Below, piece by piece: positions 36,771 through 46,155 of a DNA stretch of 61,630 nt. Every line of letters starts with the position of its first letter. Position 1 is the first letter of the stretch. The notes under the pieces were generated by a model. That model was not told the origin of the DNA. It made no database searches and was given only the letters and a program-made list of their open reading frames with translations. The DNA is from Thermosipho affectus (lineage in GTDB: Bacteria > Thermotogota > Thermotogae > Thermotogales > Fervidobacteriaceae). The translations under genes and the position numbers were made by a program. The stretch covers positions 1-61,630 of the forward strand of contig NZ_LBFC01000002.1 of the NCBI RefSeq assembly GCF_001990485.1. Direction: 5' to 3'.

Positions 36771-38329
36771 GCATTACAAACGCTCTAATTAACTTACTTT
36801 CCAGGTTATCACTTCTTATTGTCATAATGTACATGATACTTACATTATACAATACTAGAAGCTTATTTATAAAACTCATAAAATCGCATAATGCAATACT
36901 TTTAGGAATTCTTGGTGCTATTTTTGGAATAATTGGAACTTATTTAGGAATATGGTACAAAGGGGCAATAATAAACTACAGGGATGTTGGTGTGATATTT
37001 ACTTCTTTAATTGGTGGATTTCCATCTGCTTTTATTGCTGGAGGTATAGCTTCTGCACATCGACTTTTTCTAGGTGGAATCTCAGCAATCCCTTGCGCTA
37101 TTGGAACATTTCTTTCTGGAATTATTGCCGCATCTATCCACTATTTAACACACGGTAATCCTTCTATAATTACAATTTTTTTTACAGCGTCTTTTGCAGA
37201 AACAGTTCATCTTGCAATTGCTCGTTATATGATATTTCCAGAAAGTTTAGCAATAGATATAACTCACAAAATCTTTATTCCCATGGTTGTTGTAAATACA
37301 TTTGGTGTTACACTACTTGCTACTATGTTTAAAAATTTCGAATGGCAAATGCAACTTGTGTCAAAAATCACTACAAACTGGTTTATATCCATTTTTGAAG
37401 AGCTAATTGGAACTATCAATACAAAAAATAGCGAACAAAATATCTCAAAAATATGCCAAATAATAGCACAAAATTCACCTGTAGACGGCGTATTTGTAAC
37501 CTCGCAAAATTCCATTATCTCGAAATATCCAGAAGATCTAAATCTTGAAATAGATTACAAAAAATCCATAAAAAGCAAAAAGATTTTGAAATTCTTTAAA
37601 AATGGGACATGGTATATAGTTTTCCCTATTACAATTGGAGATGATACAGCTGGAACATTAATCTTTTTCTCCAAGGACAAGATGAAAGAAGTTCATATAT
37701 TCTTTGGAAAAAAAATAGTTCACATACTATCACTTGTTTTTTCAATTCAAAAAGCCGTAATTGAAGCAAAACTTGCAAAAGAAGCACAACTTCGTGAATT
37801 CACTTCTAAACTTAGCCCACATTTCCTCTTTAACACACTAAGTACAGTAAGATATTTTTCAAATGTAGAGCCAAAAAAGTCCGTAGAATGTATAGACAAA
37901 CTTTCTGAATTACTACGTTATATTTATGAGAGGAAAGATAAATTAACAACTTTAGAATCCGAAATAAATGCAATAGAAAATTATCTTGGAATAATGAAAA
38001 TGAGATATCCTGAAATTTTAGAATACAAAATAAACTGCCCCAAAATAGATGTAAAAATTCCTCCTTTTATTTTTCAACCTGTAATTGAAAATGCAATTAA
38101 GTATGGAAGGAAAAATAATAAAATAAAAATTGAAATATCATGCCATATCAACGAAGATCGAATAAGGATTGAAATTCGCGATCACGGGCCAGGTATAGAT
38201 AAAATTACAATGGGAACAGGTCTCAAACTTGTTAGCGAACGTTTAAAGCTGATCTACAACAACCAGGCTTCTCTTTTATTTGAGAATTCCAATGGACTAA
38301 AAGTAATATTTGATCTACCTGCGAGGTGA
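36767..38329 (+). CDS. LytS/BtsS-type sensor histidine kinase
   Basis: A 520-residue membrane sensor. Residues 1-200 hold about six helices with the 5TM-LYT signature (GTYLGIWYKGAIINYRDVGVI, FPSAFIAGGIASAHRLFLGG). A GAF-like region (about 210-325) follows. The HisKA-like segment LREFTSKLSPHFLFNTLSTVRY holds His352, and an HATPase domain (QPVIENAIKYG, RDHGPGIDKITMGTGL) ends the protein. It starts at TTG 36767. With the adjacent LytTR regulator and cstA it matches pyruvate-sensing systems such as BtsSR-BtsT, so extracellular pyruvate is a plausible ligand. Confidence 0.88.
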   Translation: MSITNALINLLSRLSLLIVIMYMILTLYNTRSLFIKLIKSHNAILLGILGAIFGIIGTYLGIWYKGAIINYRDVGVIFTSLIGGFPSAFIAGGIASAHRLFLGGISAIPCAIGTFLSGIIAASIHYLTHGNPSIITIFFTASFAETVHLAIARYMIFPESLAIDITHKIFIPMVVVNTFGVTLLATMFKNFEWQMQLVSKITTNWFISIFEELIGTINTKNSEQNISKICQIIAQNSPVDGVFVTSQNSIISKYPEDLNLEIDYKKSIKSKKILKFFKNGTWYIVFPITIGDDTAGTLIFFSKDKMKEVHIFFGKKIVHILSLVFSIQKAVIEAKLAKEAQLREFTSKLSPHFLFNTLSTVRYFSNVEPKKSVECIDKLSELLRYIYERKDKLTTLESEINAIENYLGIMKMRYPEILEYKINCPKIDVKIPPFIFQPVIENAIKYGRKNNKIKIEISCHINEDRIRIEIRDHGPGIDKITMGTGLKLVSERLKLIYNNQASLLFENSNGLKVIFDLPAR

Positions 38330-38333
38330 AAAT

Positions 38334-39014
38334 ATGATAAAAGTATCAATAGTTGAAGATGAATTTGCATCACGTGAACACCTAAAGAAACTTATACTGT
38401 CAATTAATGAATTCGAACTTATAGGAGAATACCAATCAATTGACGAAATTAAAAACTTAAACAACTTGGATATTTTATTCTTAGATATAAACTTAAATGG
38501 AAAAAATGGATTGGAATTTGCGCGTTTTTTAAAAGATATAAAAGTTGTTTTTGTTACTGCATATCCAGAATATGGTGCAGAGGCATTTGAAATTAACGCA
38601 ATTGATTATCTTGTAAAGCCTGTTACTGAAACACGCTTTAAACAGTGTGTTGATAAGATTCTAGAGTTATTTAGACCACATTTTGAAAAACTTCCCGTTA
38701 TAGATCAAGACGGCATCTTACTTCTAGATATAGAAAAAATTCTATATATTGAATCTTTCGGCAAAACAGCAACTGCAATAACTTTAGAAAAAGAATATAA
38801 AATTCACAAACTAAACATTGGAACCTTGGAAAAAAAGCTCCCAGATAGTTTTTTACGCGTTCACAAATCTTTTATCGTAAACATGAATAAATTAAAAAAA
38901 ATAACCAAAGAAAGAAAAAACTTACTTTTAAAACTTGGTGACTCTTGTGAAATTACTATACCAGTTAGTAAAAAATATTCTAAACTTGTCAAGCGATATT
39001 TGCACCTCTTATAA
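38334..39014 (+). CDS. LytTR-family response regulator
   Basis: A 226-residue regulator. The receiver domain (1-115) has the acidic pocket VEDEF, phospho-acceptor Asp51 (ILFLDINLNG) and Lys in YLVKPVTETR. The C-terminal LytTR DNA-binding domain (about 130-226) shows ILYIESFGKTATAITLEKEYK and FLRVHKSFIVNMNKLKKI. The ATG at 38334 follows GAGGTGAAAAT and overlaps no gene, 4 bases after the kinase stop. It most likely controls the following cstA. Confidence 0.9.
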   Translation: MIKVSIVEDEFASREHLKKLILSINEFELIGEYQSIDEIKNLNNLDILFLDINLNGKNGLEFARFLKDIKVVFVTAYPEYGAEAFEINAIDYLVKPVTETRFKQCVDKILELFRPHFEKLPVIDQDGILLLDIEKILYIESFGKTATAITLEKEYKIHKLNIGTLEKKLPDSFLRVHKSFIVNMNKLKKITKERKNLLLKLGDSCEITIPVSKKYSKLVKRYLHLL

Positions 39015-39120
39015 TTCATATTTAACTTTTCATTCCAAATTTTGCTCTAGTTGTTCCTTCATATTATTAATCCACGTTACAATGGATATACCAAAACTTT
39101 ATAATGGAGGTGGTTAAACC
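39015..39120 (+). promoter_or_regulatory. cstA upstream region with candidate regulator sites
   Basis: Between the regulator gene and cstA there is a 106-base gap. It contains two TTCATATT copies (near 39015 and 39059), a third TTCAT between them and a TACAAT -10 candidate near 39080 without a good -35. Missing -35 plus upstream direct repeats is how LytTR-activated promoters often look; the exact boxes are not established. Confidence 0.35.
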
Positions 39121-40818
39121 ATGAACTCCGTATTTCTCGTTTTAATAGCTTTCTTTGGATATATACTTGCATACCAAACCTATGGTAAATGGATTGCAAA
39201 AAAACTCATGGGCTTAAACGACAAAAACCCTGTCCCATCAAAGGAATTTTATGATGGCGTAGATTATGTACCAACCAAAAAGCACATACTTCTTGGCCAT
39301 CATTTCACAACAATTGCTGGAACAGGTCCAATTGTTGGACCGGCTATAGGAGTTATCTGGGGATGGGTTCCTGCATTTTTATGGGTTCTACTCGGACCAA
39401 TTTTTATGGGTGCAGTTCACGACTTTATGGCACTTGCTATAAGTGCTAGAAACAAAGGTAGCACTCTAGGTGAATTAACAAGAGGAGTTATCTCTAATAG
39501 AGTAGGAATAATATTTCTACTTCTTATCCAATTTTTGCTTTGGATTGTAATAGCGATTTTTGGTTTAATTATGGGAATACTATTTAACATGTATCCTGCA
39601 AGTGTCTTTCCAGTTTGGATGGAAATACCTATTGCTATTTGGCTTGGATATATGGTGTATAAAAAGAATAAAAACGATACCATATACTCGATAATAGCAG
39701 TATTTTTGATGTACGTTACTATCTTTATTGGACTTTATTTCCCAATAAAAGTTCCAGCACTTGGTGGTTCTCCAATAATAACGTGGATCATCATACTGTA
39801 CATCTACGTATTCTTTGCGTCAACTTTACCAGTACATAGGTTACTTCAACCTCGTGATTACATAAACTCACATGAACTTTTAATAGCAATGGCATTACTT
39901 CTTTTAGGTGTATTTATTGGTCACCCAAAGGTAGTTGCCCCGGCATTTCATCATGTAAGTGATGCTCCATCTATTTTTCCAGCTTTATTTATAACAATTG
40001 CTTGTGGTGCAATTAGTGGGTTCCACAGTCTTGCAGCTTCTGGAACAACAGTAAAACAACTTGAAAAGGAAACAGATGCGTTGCCAGTAGGTTTTGGTGG
40101 AATGTTACTTGAAGGTGCTCTTGCAACTTTAATAATTGTTGCAGTAACAGCGGGGATTGGCATGAACGGTGGAGGCACAGCAGCATTCACACAACATTAC
40201 GCTTCATGGGCCACCGCTAGTGGATTAGCGGCAAAACTAAAAGCAGTTATAGATGGTTCTGCAAATTTGATGAATTCATTTGGAGTTCCTCTAGAACTTG
40301 CACGTTCAATAATGGCTGTCTTTATCGTTTCATTTGCAGGCACAACACTTGATTCTGCAACACGTATACAAAGATTTGGACTTCAAGAGCTTTTAAGAAC
40401 AAAAAATGGAAAAGTAATAAAACCATTCAACAACAGATATATTGCAACATTCATCGTCATACTATTAGCCTTTGGACTATGTATGGTAAGTCCTGGTGGA
40501 AAAGGTGCATTAATACTTTGGCCAGTTTTTGGAGCACTTAACCAGCTTCTAGCAGGACTTGCACTCTTGGTTGCCACTGTATATCTTGCCAAAAAAAGAA
40601 AACCCATATGGGTTACTGCTATTCCTATGATAATAATGCTAATCGTTACATTAACTGCATCATATCAAAATCTTGGAAAATTTATTTCTCAACACAATTG
40701 GTTACTTGTTTTTGTTTCATCAATAACTTTGTTTATAGCCATATGGATGATCATCGAAGGAATCATTGCTATGTTTAAATACTCAAGGGAAATTGAAATA
40801 GAAGAAACAATAGAATAA
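39121..40818 (+). CDS. cstA: CstA-family pyruvate/peptide transporter
   Basis: A 565-residue carrier with about 16 membrane helices. GHHFTTIAGTGPIVGPAIGVIWGWVPA, the SRFN-equivalent region HDFMALAISARNKG and GALNQLLAGLALLV are CstA signatures. Family members import pyruvate (BtsT, CstA) or peptides. The length is shorter than E. coli CstA (about 700) and matches the short archaeal/thermophile type. It starts at ATG 39121 behind TGGAGGTGG and is followed by a strong terminator. Confidence 0.92.
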   Translation: MNSVFLVLIAFFGYILAYQTYGKWIAKKLMGLNDKNPVPSKEFYDGVDYVPTKKHILLGHHFTTIAGTGPIVGPAIGVIWGWVPAFLWVLLGPIFMGAVHDFMALAISARNKGSTLGELTRGVISNRVGIIFLLLIQFLLWIVIAIFGLIMGILFNMYPASVFPVWMEIPIAIWLGYMVYKKNKNDTIYSIIAVFLMYVTIFIGLYFPIKVPALGGSPIITWIIILYIYVFFASTLPVHRLLQPRDYINSHELLIAMALLLLGVFIGHPKVVAPAFHHVSDAPSIFPALFITIACGAISGFHSLAASGTTVKQLEKETDALPVGFGGMLLEGALATLIIVAVTAGIGMNGGGTAAFTQHYASWATASGLAAKLKAVIDGSANLMNSFGVPLELARSIMAVFIVSFAGTTLDSATRIQRFGLQELLRTKNGKVIKPFNNRYIATFIVILLAFGLCMVSPGGKGALILWPVFGALNQLLAGLALLVATVYLAKKRKPIWVTAIPMIIMLIVTLTASYQNLGKFISQHNWLLVFVSSITLFIAIWMIIEGIIAMFKYSREIEIEETIE

Positions 40819-40886
40819 AAAATATTCATCAATTTTGGATTTATTAGCAGGTTAAACAAAAAGAAAATTCACTTAACTAAAAAAAT

Positions 40887-40921
40887 ATGGCTCCAATATT
40901 ATGCTGGAGCCATGTTTTATT
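40887..40921. terminator. Terminator after cstA
   Basis: ATGGCTCCA and TGGAGCCAT pair across a 9-base loop and are followed by GTTTTATTT on the plus strand; A-rich sequence precedes it, so it may also end the convergent glycosyltransferase unit. Confidence 0.85.
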
Positions 40922-40964
40922 TGAGCTTTTCTTAATTTTTTTGACGCTAATAACATATTATTTT

Positions 40965-42110
40965 TTAATTTTTCTTTACCTTATACCAATCTAGTTTTTT
41001 CTTAAACTTTTTTAATTGTAAAAAAGAAACTAGTACAATTCCCGCATCAACAAATACCATCAAAATAATTCCCGCAATCGTTTTTATTATATTTGATTTT
41101 AACTTGTAAAAAATTTTCAATTCAATCCCTAGTATTGATAAAACAGACAAAAACTCTACTAAAAAAAGTATATTAAAATGTGAAAAAAATGGTAATATTA
41201 CAATTGACCATATCCCTCCTATTTCTATTCCAAAAGAGACAAGAACTCTTTTAGCCCCATTTTCCACGGCTTCTGCCATTCCTTTACCATACCATCTAAA
41301 TCTTTGTTTTACGAAATCTTTCATACCTACTGTTGCATATTCTAAAAGTACTGGGCCATAAAAATATTTAAATTTAAATCTTCCTTGATCAACTGCGCTA
41401 TTTATCATTGCCCCATCATCAACACCTTGATAATTCAAATGATTCTTTATATATTCGAAAACTTTTTTTCTAATAAACATTCCTCTTCCAGTGAAGGAGG
41501 AAAAAATATTAGTATACCTTAAAAAACTTAAAAGAAGTATCTCTATAGTATGCATTAAAGCTGAAAAAGAATCTTTCTCGTTATACGATCCAAGTGTACT
41601 TTCAGTTACATCAACGTCTTTCATCCTTTTTACATAATATTCTATATAATTCTCTGGAATAATATTATCCGCATCCATAACAAAATAAATATCTGCGTCA
41701 AATTCTTCTGTTACTTTTAAAATATTTTTCAATTTTCCTTGACCTTTTTCATTTCTTTTAACATGAATTCTATCAGGGTATATTTTTTGATACTCACACA
41801 TTATTTTATAGGTACTATCAGTTGATCCATCATCAACAAGAACAATTTCAATGTTTTTATAACTTTGAGAGAGAAGACTTTTTATAGATCTCCTAATTGT
41901 TTCTACTTCATCCTTTGCAGAAACAATTGCGCATAATTTTTCCTCTTGATTATTTTCTGCAACATTCTTCGACTTATTTATATTTAACAAAATTTTCAAA
42001 AGAAAAAAAACAACCACTCCTAAAAAAAGAAAGATATTTGTAAAAAATGAATACCCTAAAAAAGAAATTGCTACAATTGAAAGTACTATACCAAATATAA
42101 TATAAATCAT
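40965..42110 (-). CDS. Membrane glycosyltransferase family 2
   Basis: A 381-residue membrane glycosyltransferase. Two N-terminal helices (1-44) precede the GT-A domain: CAIVSAKDEVETIRRSIKSLL, VLVDDGSTDSTY (first Asp pair), YFVMDADNIIP (DxD-like metal site), VDDGAMIN and the processive-type QRFRW. Two or three helices end the protein. It probably builds an envelope glycan or glycolipid; the sugar is unknown. It is paired with the following UPF0104 membrane protein. Confidence 0.85.
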   Translation of the reverse strand: MIYIIFGIVLSIVAISFLGYSFFTNIFLFLGVVVFFLLKILLNINKSKNVAENNQEEKLCAIVSAKDEVETIRRSIKSLLSQSYKNIEIVLVDDGSTDSTYKIMCEYQKIYPDRIHVKRNEKGQGKLKNILKVTEEFDADIYFVMDADNIIPENYIEYYVKRMKDVDVTESTLGSYNEKDSFSALMHTIEILLLSFLRYTNIFSSFTGRGMFIRKKVFEYIKNHLNYQGVDDGAMINSAVDQGRFKFKYFYGPVLLEYATVGMKDFVKQRFRWYGKGMAEAVENGAKRVLVSFGIEIGGIWSIVILPFFSHFNILFLVEFLSVLSILGIELKIFYKLKSNIIKTIAGIILMVFVDAGIVLVSFLQLKKFKKKLDWYKVKKN

Positions 42111-42123
42111 ATGAATTTTTCAC

Positions 42124-43113
42124 CTACTCTTCAACATGTTTGTTATTTATCCAAAGCATAAAAGTTCCCAACACCAGCTGTAAATAATAAGCTATAAATC
42201 TCCAACCAGTTATTGCAATAAGTGATATCTCAGAATTACCAACAATACTTGAAAGCACATATTGATAAGTTGCTTCTATCCCACCGGATGAACCCGGAGT
42301 AGGAATAAAATACGCTATTGCATTTACTGCATTAATTGATCCAAACAAAAACCAAAAATTTATTTTCAAAGATGATATACCCTTAAGAATATAAAATAAA
42401 GAAAAAAGCTGAAGCATAACTATAAAGAACCAACCTAATATATCTACAATCATTATGTAAGTGTTTTCTTTCCACATATACTCAAGACTACTCTTGAAAT
42501 TTGAAACCCAATTTTCAAATCTAGTAACCCAATTTGTTTTTCTTAATATCTTTGACATTCCTCTAACTATCGGTATCATAACTTCAGGGACAACCATTGA
42601 CAAAATAAGTATAAATGAAGAAATTAAACTTATAGCAATTCCTAATAAGACTAATTTTCCCTTATCCATAATCCATCCCATACTTGTGTTAAGCATTATT
42701 ATTGCAATAATCGCTCCACCTAAAGAGTTTTGCAAAACCCTTGCAACCATAATCCCTGTTGCATAACTTGAATCAACGCCTTTTTTTACTAAATGATAAA
42801 TCTGAAAGGGTTGGCCTCCCATGGCAAAAGGCGTAAGATAAGAAAAGAAATACCCCAATATATTGTTATACAACAACGAAAAATAACTTACCTTGTACCC
42901 TCTATGCCATAAAAGATACATCATACGAAATGCCTCTAAAAAATACGAAGAAAAAAATATTAAAAAAGCCACTAAATAAATTTTTATTGGTACAGAAAAA
43001 ATTAGGGAAACTATATTAATATTCCCTTTGTGTAAGAAATTCATAATTGAAACTACAGTAAGTCCAGAAATAACCGCAAATATAATTGATAAAAATATTC
43101 TTTTATTCTTCAT
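42124..43113 (-). CDS. UPF0104/LPG synthase-TM-like membrane protein
   Basis: A 329-residue protein with about eight membrane helices of the lysylphosphatidylglycerol-synthetase transmembrane (flippase-like) family. YLTPFAMGGQPFQIYHLVKKG and AYFIPTPGSSGGIEATYQYVL are the two signature loops. There is no aminoacyl transfer domain. Pairing with a glycosyltransferase suggests export or scanning of a glycolipid. It starts at ATG 43113 with only a weak ribosome site. Confidence 0.82.
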   Translation of the reverse strand: MKNKRIFLSIIFAVISGLTVVSIMNFLHKGNINIVSLIFSVPIKIYLVAFLIFFSSYFLEAFRMMYLLWHRGYKVSYFSLLYNNILGYFFSYLTPFAMGGQPFQIYHLVKKGVDSSYATGIMVARVLQNSLGGAIIAIIMLNTSMGWIMDKGKLVLLGIAISLISSFILILSMVVPEVMIPIVRGMSKILRKTNWVTRFENWVSNFKSSLEYMWKENTYIMIVDILGWFFIVMLQLFSLFYILKGISSLKINFWFLFGSINAVNAIAYFIPTPGSSGGIEATYQYVLSSIVGNSEISLIAITGWRFIAYYLQLVLGTFMLWINNKHVEE

Positions 43114-43304
43114 CTTTTTTAATTATATCAAAATTTTAATCTATATCAAGAAACAAAAAGGTATATTTCAAGAATAAAAAGGAAGATTATTAAATCTCCC
43201 ATGATATAAACATAAAGAAAACATTAATCCTAACCATCACTAAAAATAATTACTTTACGCACTACCTCAATCATATATATCAATGTTTTAGTATACAAAA
43301 TTCT

Positions 43305-43640
43305 TCAAAAACCTAAATCATCTAAAATTTCACCCAAAGTTGCCCCGTCTATATTACTTAAATCTTCGCCTAAAATATCTTCAGCAGTTTCTCTCCAAAA
43401 ATCCCAACAATCATCCTCTTCATAATCGTATTCATCTTCGTCATCTTCTCCAATATGATCTTCCCAGTAAAAATACCAACCACACCGATAACATATTTTC
43501 TCTGAATCATCCAGATACTCTCCACATCTTGGGCATTTTTTCTTATAAAATTTCCAACCACATTTACAACTTTTTCTATTATCTCTAACTTCCTCACCAC
43601 ACCTTGGACATTCTTTCCAGCCAAATATCATAACTTTCAC
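43305..43640 (-). CDS. Zinc-ribbon protein with acidic tail
   Basis: A 111-residue protein. Two tandem zinc ribbons are visible: CPRCGEEV...KSCKCGW and CPRCGEYL...ICYRCGW (residues 11-54). An acidic stretch (GEDDEDEYDYEEDD, 64-77) and a short helical C-terminus follow. The layout is typical of small nucleic-acid or protein-interacting adaptors. The start is uncertain (GTG 43640, or ATG 43631); neither has a good ribosome site. It lies alone between gaps of about 190 and 230 bases, where nothing else was recognised. Confidence 0.65.
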   Translation of the reverse strand: MKVMIFGWKECPRCGEEVRDNRKSCKCGWKFYKKKCPRCGEYLDDSEKICYRCGWYFYWEDHIGEDDEDEYDYEEDDCWDFWRETAEDILGEDLSNIDGATLGEILDDLGF

Positions 43641-43827
43641 ATCGCTCTTATTGTTTTAGATTACTATAAAACATTATCACTTAGAGAAAGTTATATCTAA
43701 CTCTACTTCTATGTTTAAACTTAAAAATATCATAACATATTTTTCATATTACTTCAAGAATTCAAACTTTAGCTGTTACCTTAAAAATTCAGGCCATATT
43801 AAATATTCATGTTTAATATTTTTGTCG

Positions 43828-43833
43828 TATAAT
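43828..43833 (+). promoter_or_regulatory. Candidate -10 element for the helicase gene
   Basis: TATAAT lies 35 bases before the ATG at 43868. A weak TTCATG (43806-43811) is 16 bases upstream. Confidence 0.4.
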
Positions 43834-43867
43834 ATAAAATAAGTATATGATAAAATGGAGGGATTTA

Positions 43868-46036
43868 ATGTTCTTTAACACTAACTTTGAAGATAAAAAA
43901 TATGCTATAGAAACATTAGAAGATTTTATAAACAATCTATTAGATTTTCTCATTATCTCTGGAAGTGCAGGTACTGGTAAAACTTTTCTTATATCTAAAT
44001 ATGCACAATACTTAAATAAAAAAAACATCAATTTTGTCCTTCTTGCACCTACTGGAAGAGCGGCAAAAATACTCTCAGAAAAATCTGGCTTTGAGGCTAA
44101 GACTATACACAGTGAAATTTACAGTTTTACCAATATGGAAATTAAAGAAAAAAACGACGAATTAAAAATATATTTTTCTTTAAATATTAACAAAAGTGAT
44201 AAAACAATTTACATTGTTGATGAAAGCTCTATGATTTCCGATGTAACCAACAACAATTTTTTAGTATTTGGAAGCGGAAAATTATTAACAGATCTTATTA
44301 CCCACATAAAATATGGGAAACATAACAAAATAATATTTGTAGGAGACAACTACCAACTTCCTCCTGTCAATTCTTCATTTTCACCTGCACTTGATGAATT
44401 TTATCTAAAAGAAAAATTTCATCTCGATGGTAAAAAAATTACATTAGATAAAGTAGTAAGACAAAAATCAGATAGTTTTATTCTAAAAAATGCGCTTCTA
44501 ATAAAAAAACATATTCAAAATAATAATTTTTTTGATTTAAACTTATCACTTTCAAATGATTTCGTAGAAACTCCAAATTTAATTTCACAATACGATGTTA
44601 ATAATACAAATAACAATATAATCATATGTTCGACGAATAAAAAAGCACTTGAATATAACAAAAAAATTAGAAAAATGAAGAATCTAAAACAAACATTCGA
44701 AATAGGAGATATATTACTAAATACGCGAAATGTTCATTTTCAAAACCAAACTATCTTAAACGGAGAATTCTTTGAAGTTTTAGATATTATCTCAAACGAA
44801 AAGCAAAGTATTTATTTACGTGGTAAAAAACCAATAGATTTAATATTTTATGATTTAAAACTCAAAAATATACTAACTAATAATGTAATAAAATTCAAAG
44901 TCCTTGCAAACAGTCTTTACACAAAAAGTACAAGTGAAAGAGATTTACAAATAGCATTAATCGTATTAACTAAAAATATGGTTGGAAATATTAAAAATAA
45001 TGAATTACATAAACACCTTGAAAACAACCCTTACTTTAACGCACTATATGTGAAATATGGATATGCTATTACCACCCACAAAGCACAGGGAGGAGAATGG
45101 GAAAATGTTTATGTTGATACCGAATTTTACAATTCCTTGAAATCCAAAGAATATTTTAAATGGCTATACACATCAATTACACGTGCAAAAAAGAAAGTAT
45201 ATATAACACCGTTACAAATCAATTCTATAGAAAATAATAATATTAAAATCTCTGATAAGTATGTTATAAAAAGCAAAATAAAAATTCCAGTTGAAAATGA
45301 AAAATTAAATAAAGAATGTTCTAAAGTTATACATAACAAATTAATAAAAAACATAACTTCTTACAATTTTAAAATAATTTCCATAAAACATTTTGATTAC
45401 CAAGAAGTATATTATCTACAAAAGGATAATAAATATCTTAAAATACAAGTATTTTATAACAAAAAATGTGATATTACGAGAATAATTTTGTCAGAAGCAA
45501 CTTCGGAAAAAATTGTCAAAGATTTTCTTAATATTTTCAATGCTAAAAACAAAAATTATAACAACACAATCAATAATAATCAAAATTATGATTGTATAAA
45601 AGCTTTTGTTGATGGTAGTTATGATGATAATTTAAAAAAATTTGGTTCAGGACTAGTAATTGTCAAAAAAAATAGAATTGAAAAATACTGTAAAAATTAT
45701 TCCATAACAAAATTCATTGAAAGTAGAAATGTATCAGGTGAAATATTTGCAACGTTACTTGCTTTTGAATATGCAAAACAAGAAAATTTAAAATGTATTG
45801 AAATAAATTACGATTATGAAGGAATTGAAAAATGGGCTCTTGGATATTGGAAAACAAAAAAGGAAATATCTAAATTTTACAAAGAAAGGTATGATTATTA
45901 CTCAAAATTTGTAAATATAAAATTCAAAAAAATTCAAGCACATTCAGGAAATAAATACAATGATTTAGCAGATAAGCTTGCCAAAGAAGCTATTTACAAC
46001 AATTGCAAATCCATAAAATATGAAATAAAAATTTAA
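43868..46036 (+). CDS. RecD-like SF1 helicase fused to a type 1 RNase H domain
   Basis: A 722-residue fusion. Residues 1-470 are an SF1B helicase: SGSAGTGKTFL (Walker A, Lys38), LLAPTGRAAKILSEKSG, YIVDESSMIS (Walker B), FVGDNYQLPPV, GYAITTHKAQGGEWENVYVD and LYTSITRAKKKVYI. After a linker, residues about 578-715 form an RNase H fold with Asp582 (FVDGSYDD), Glu625 (SGEIFATLLAFEYA), Asp649 (INYDYEGIEKW) and Asp699/Asp702 (NDLADKLA). It could unwind and cut RNA-DNA hybrids. ATG 43868 follows GGAGGGATTTA; the in-frame ATG at 43847 has no such site. Composition is unusually rich in Lys, Asn and Ile. Confidence 0.88.
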   Translation: MFFNTNFEDKKYAIETLEDFINNLLDFLIISGSAGTGKTFLISKYAQYLNKKNINFVLLAPTGRAAKILSEKSGFEAKTIHSEIYSFTNMEIKEKNDELKIYFSLNINKSDKTIYIVDESSMISDVTNNNFLVFGSGKLLTDLITHIKYGKHNKIIFVGDNYQLPPVNSSFSPALDEFYLKEKFHLDGKKITLDKVVRQKSDSFILKNALLIKKHIQNNNFFDLNLSLSNDFVETPNLISQYDVNNTNNNIIICSTNKKALEYNKKIRKMKNLKQTFEIGDILLNTRNVHFQNQTILNGEFFEVLDIISNEKQSIYLRGKKPIDLIFYDLKLKNILTNNVIKFKVLANSLYTKSTSERDLQIALIVLTKNMVGNIKNNELHKHLENNPYFNALYVKYGYAITTHKAQGGEWENVYVDTEFYNSLKSKEYFKWLYTSITRAKKKVYITPLQINSIENNNIKISDKYVIKSKIKIPVENEKLNKECSKVIHNKLIKNITSYNFKIISIKHFDYQEVYYLQKDNKYLKIQVFYNKKCDITRIILSEATSEKIVKDFLNIFNAKNKNYNNTINNNQNYDCIKAFVDGSYDDNLKKFGSGLVIVKKNRIEKYCKNYSITKFIESRNVSGEIFATLLAFEYAKQENLKCIEINYDYEGIEKWALGYWKTKKEISKFYKERYDYYSKFVNIKFKKIQAHSGNKYNDLADKLAKEAIYNNCKSIKYEIKI

Positions 46037-46155
46037 CTTAAAACTAACAAAAATTACAATCTATAACAAAAATAAAATTTACACAATCTGATCTTTTGGT
46101 ATATAATATTCTTCGGAGTTTTTTTAAAAATCTTGATGGAAAAGAGGAATAAAAA

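Noticed and set aside
43340-43624. Alternative-frame ORFs on both strands across the zinc-ribbon gene
   Set aside because: They lack ribosome sites and known motifs; the 111-aa frame carries four spaced CxxC-type pairs.
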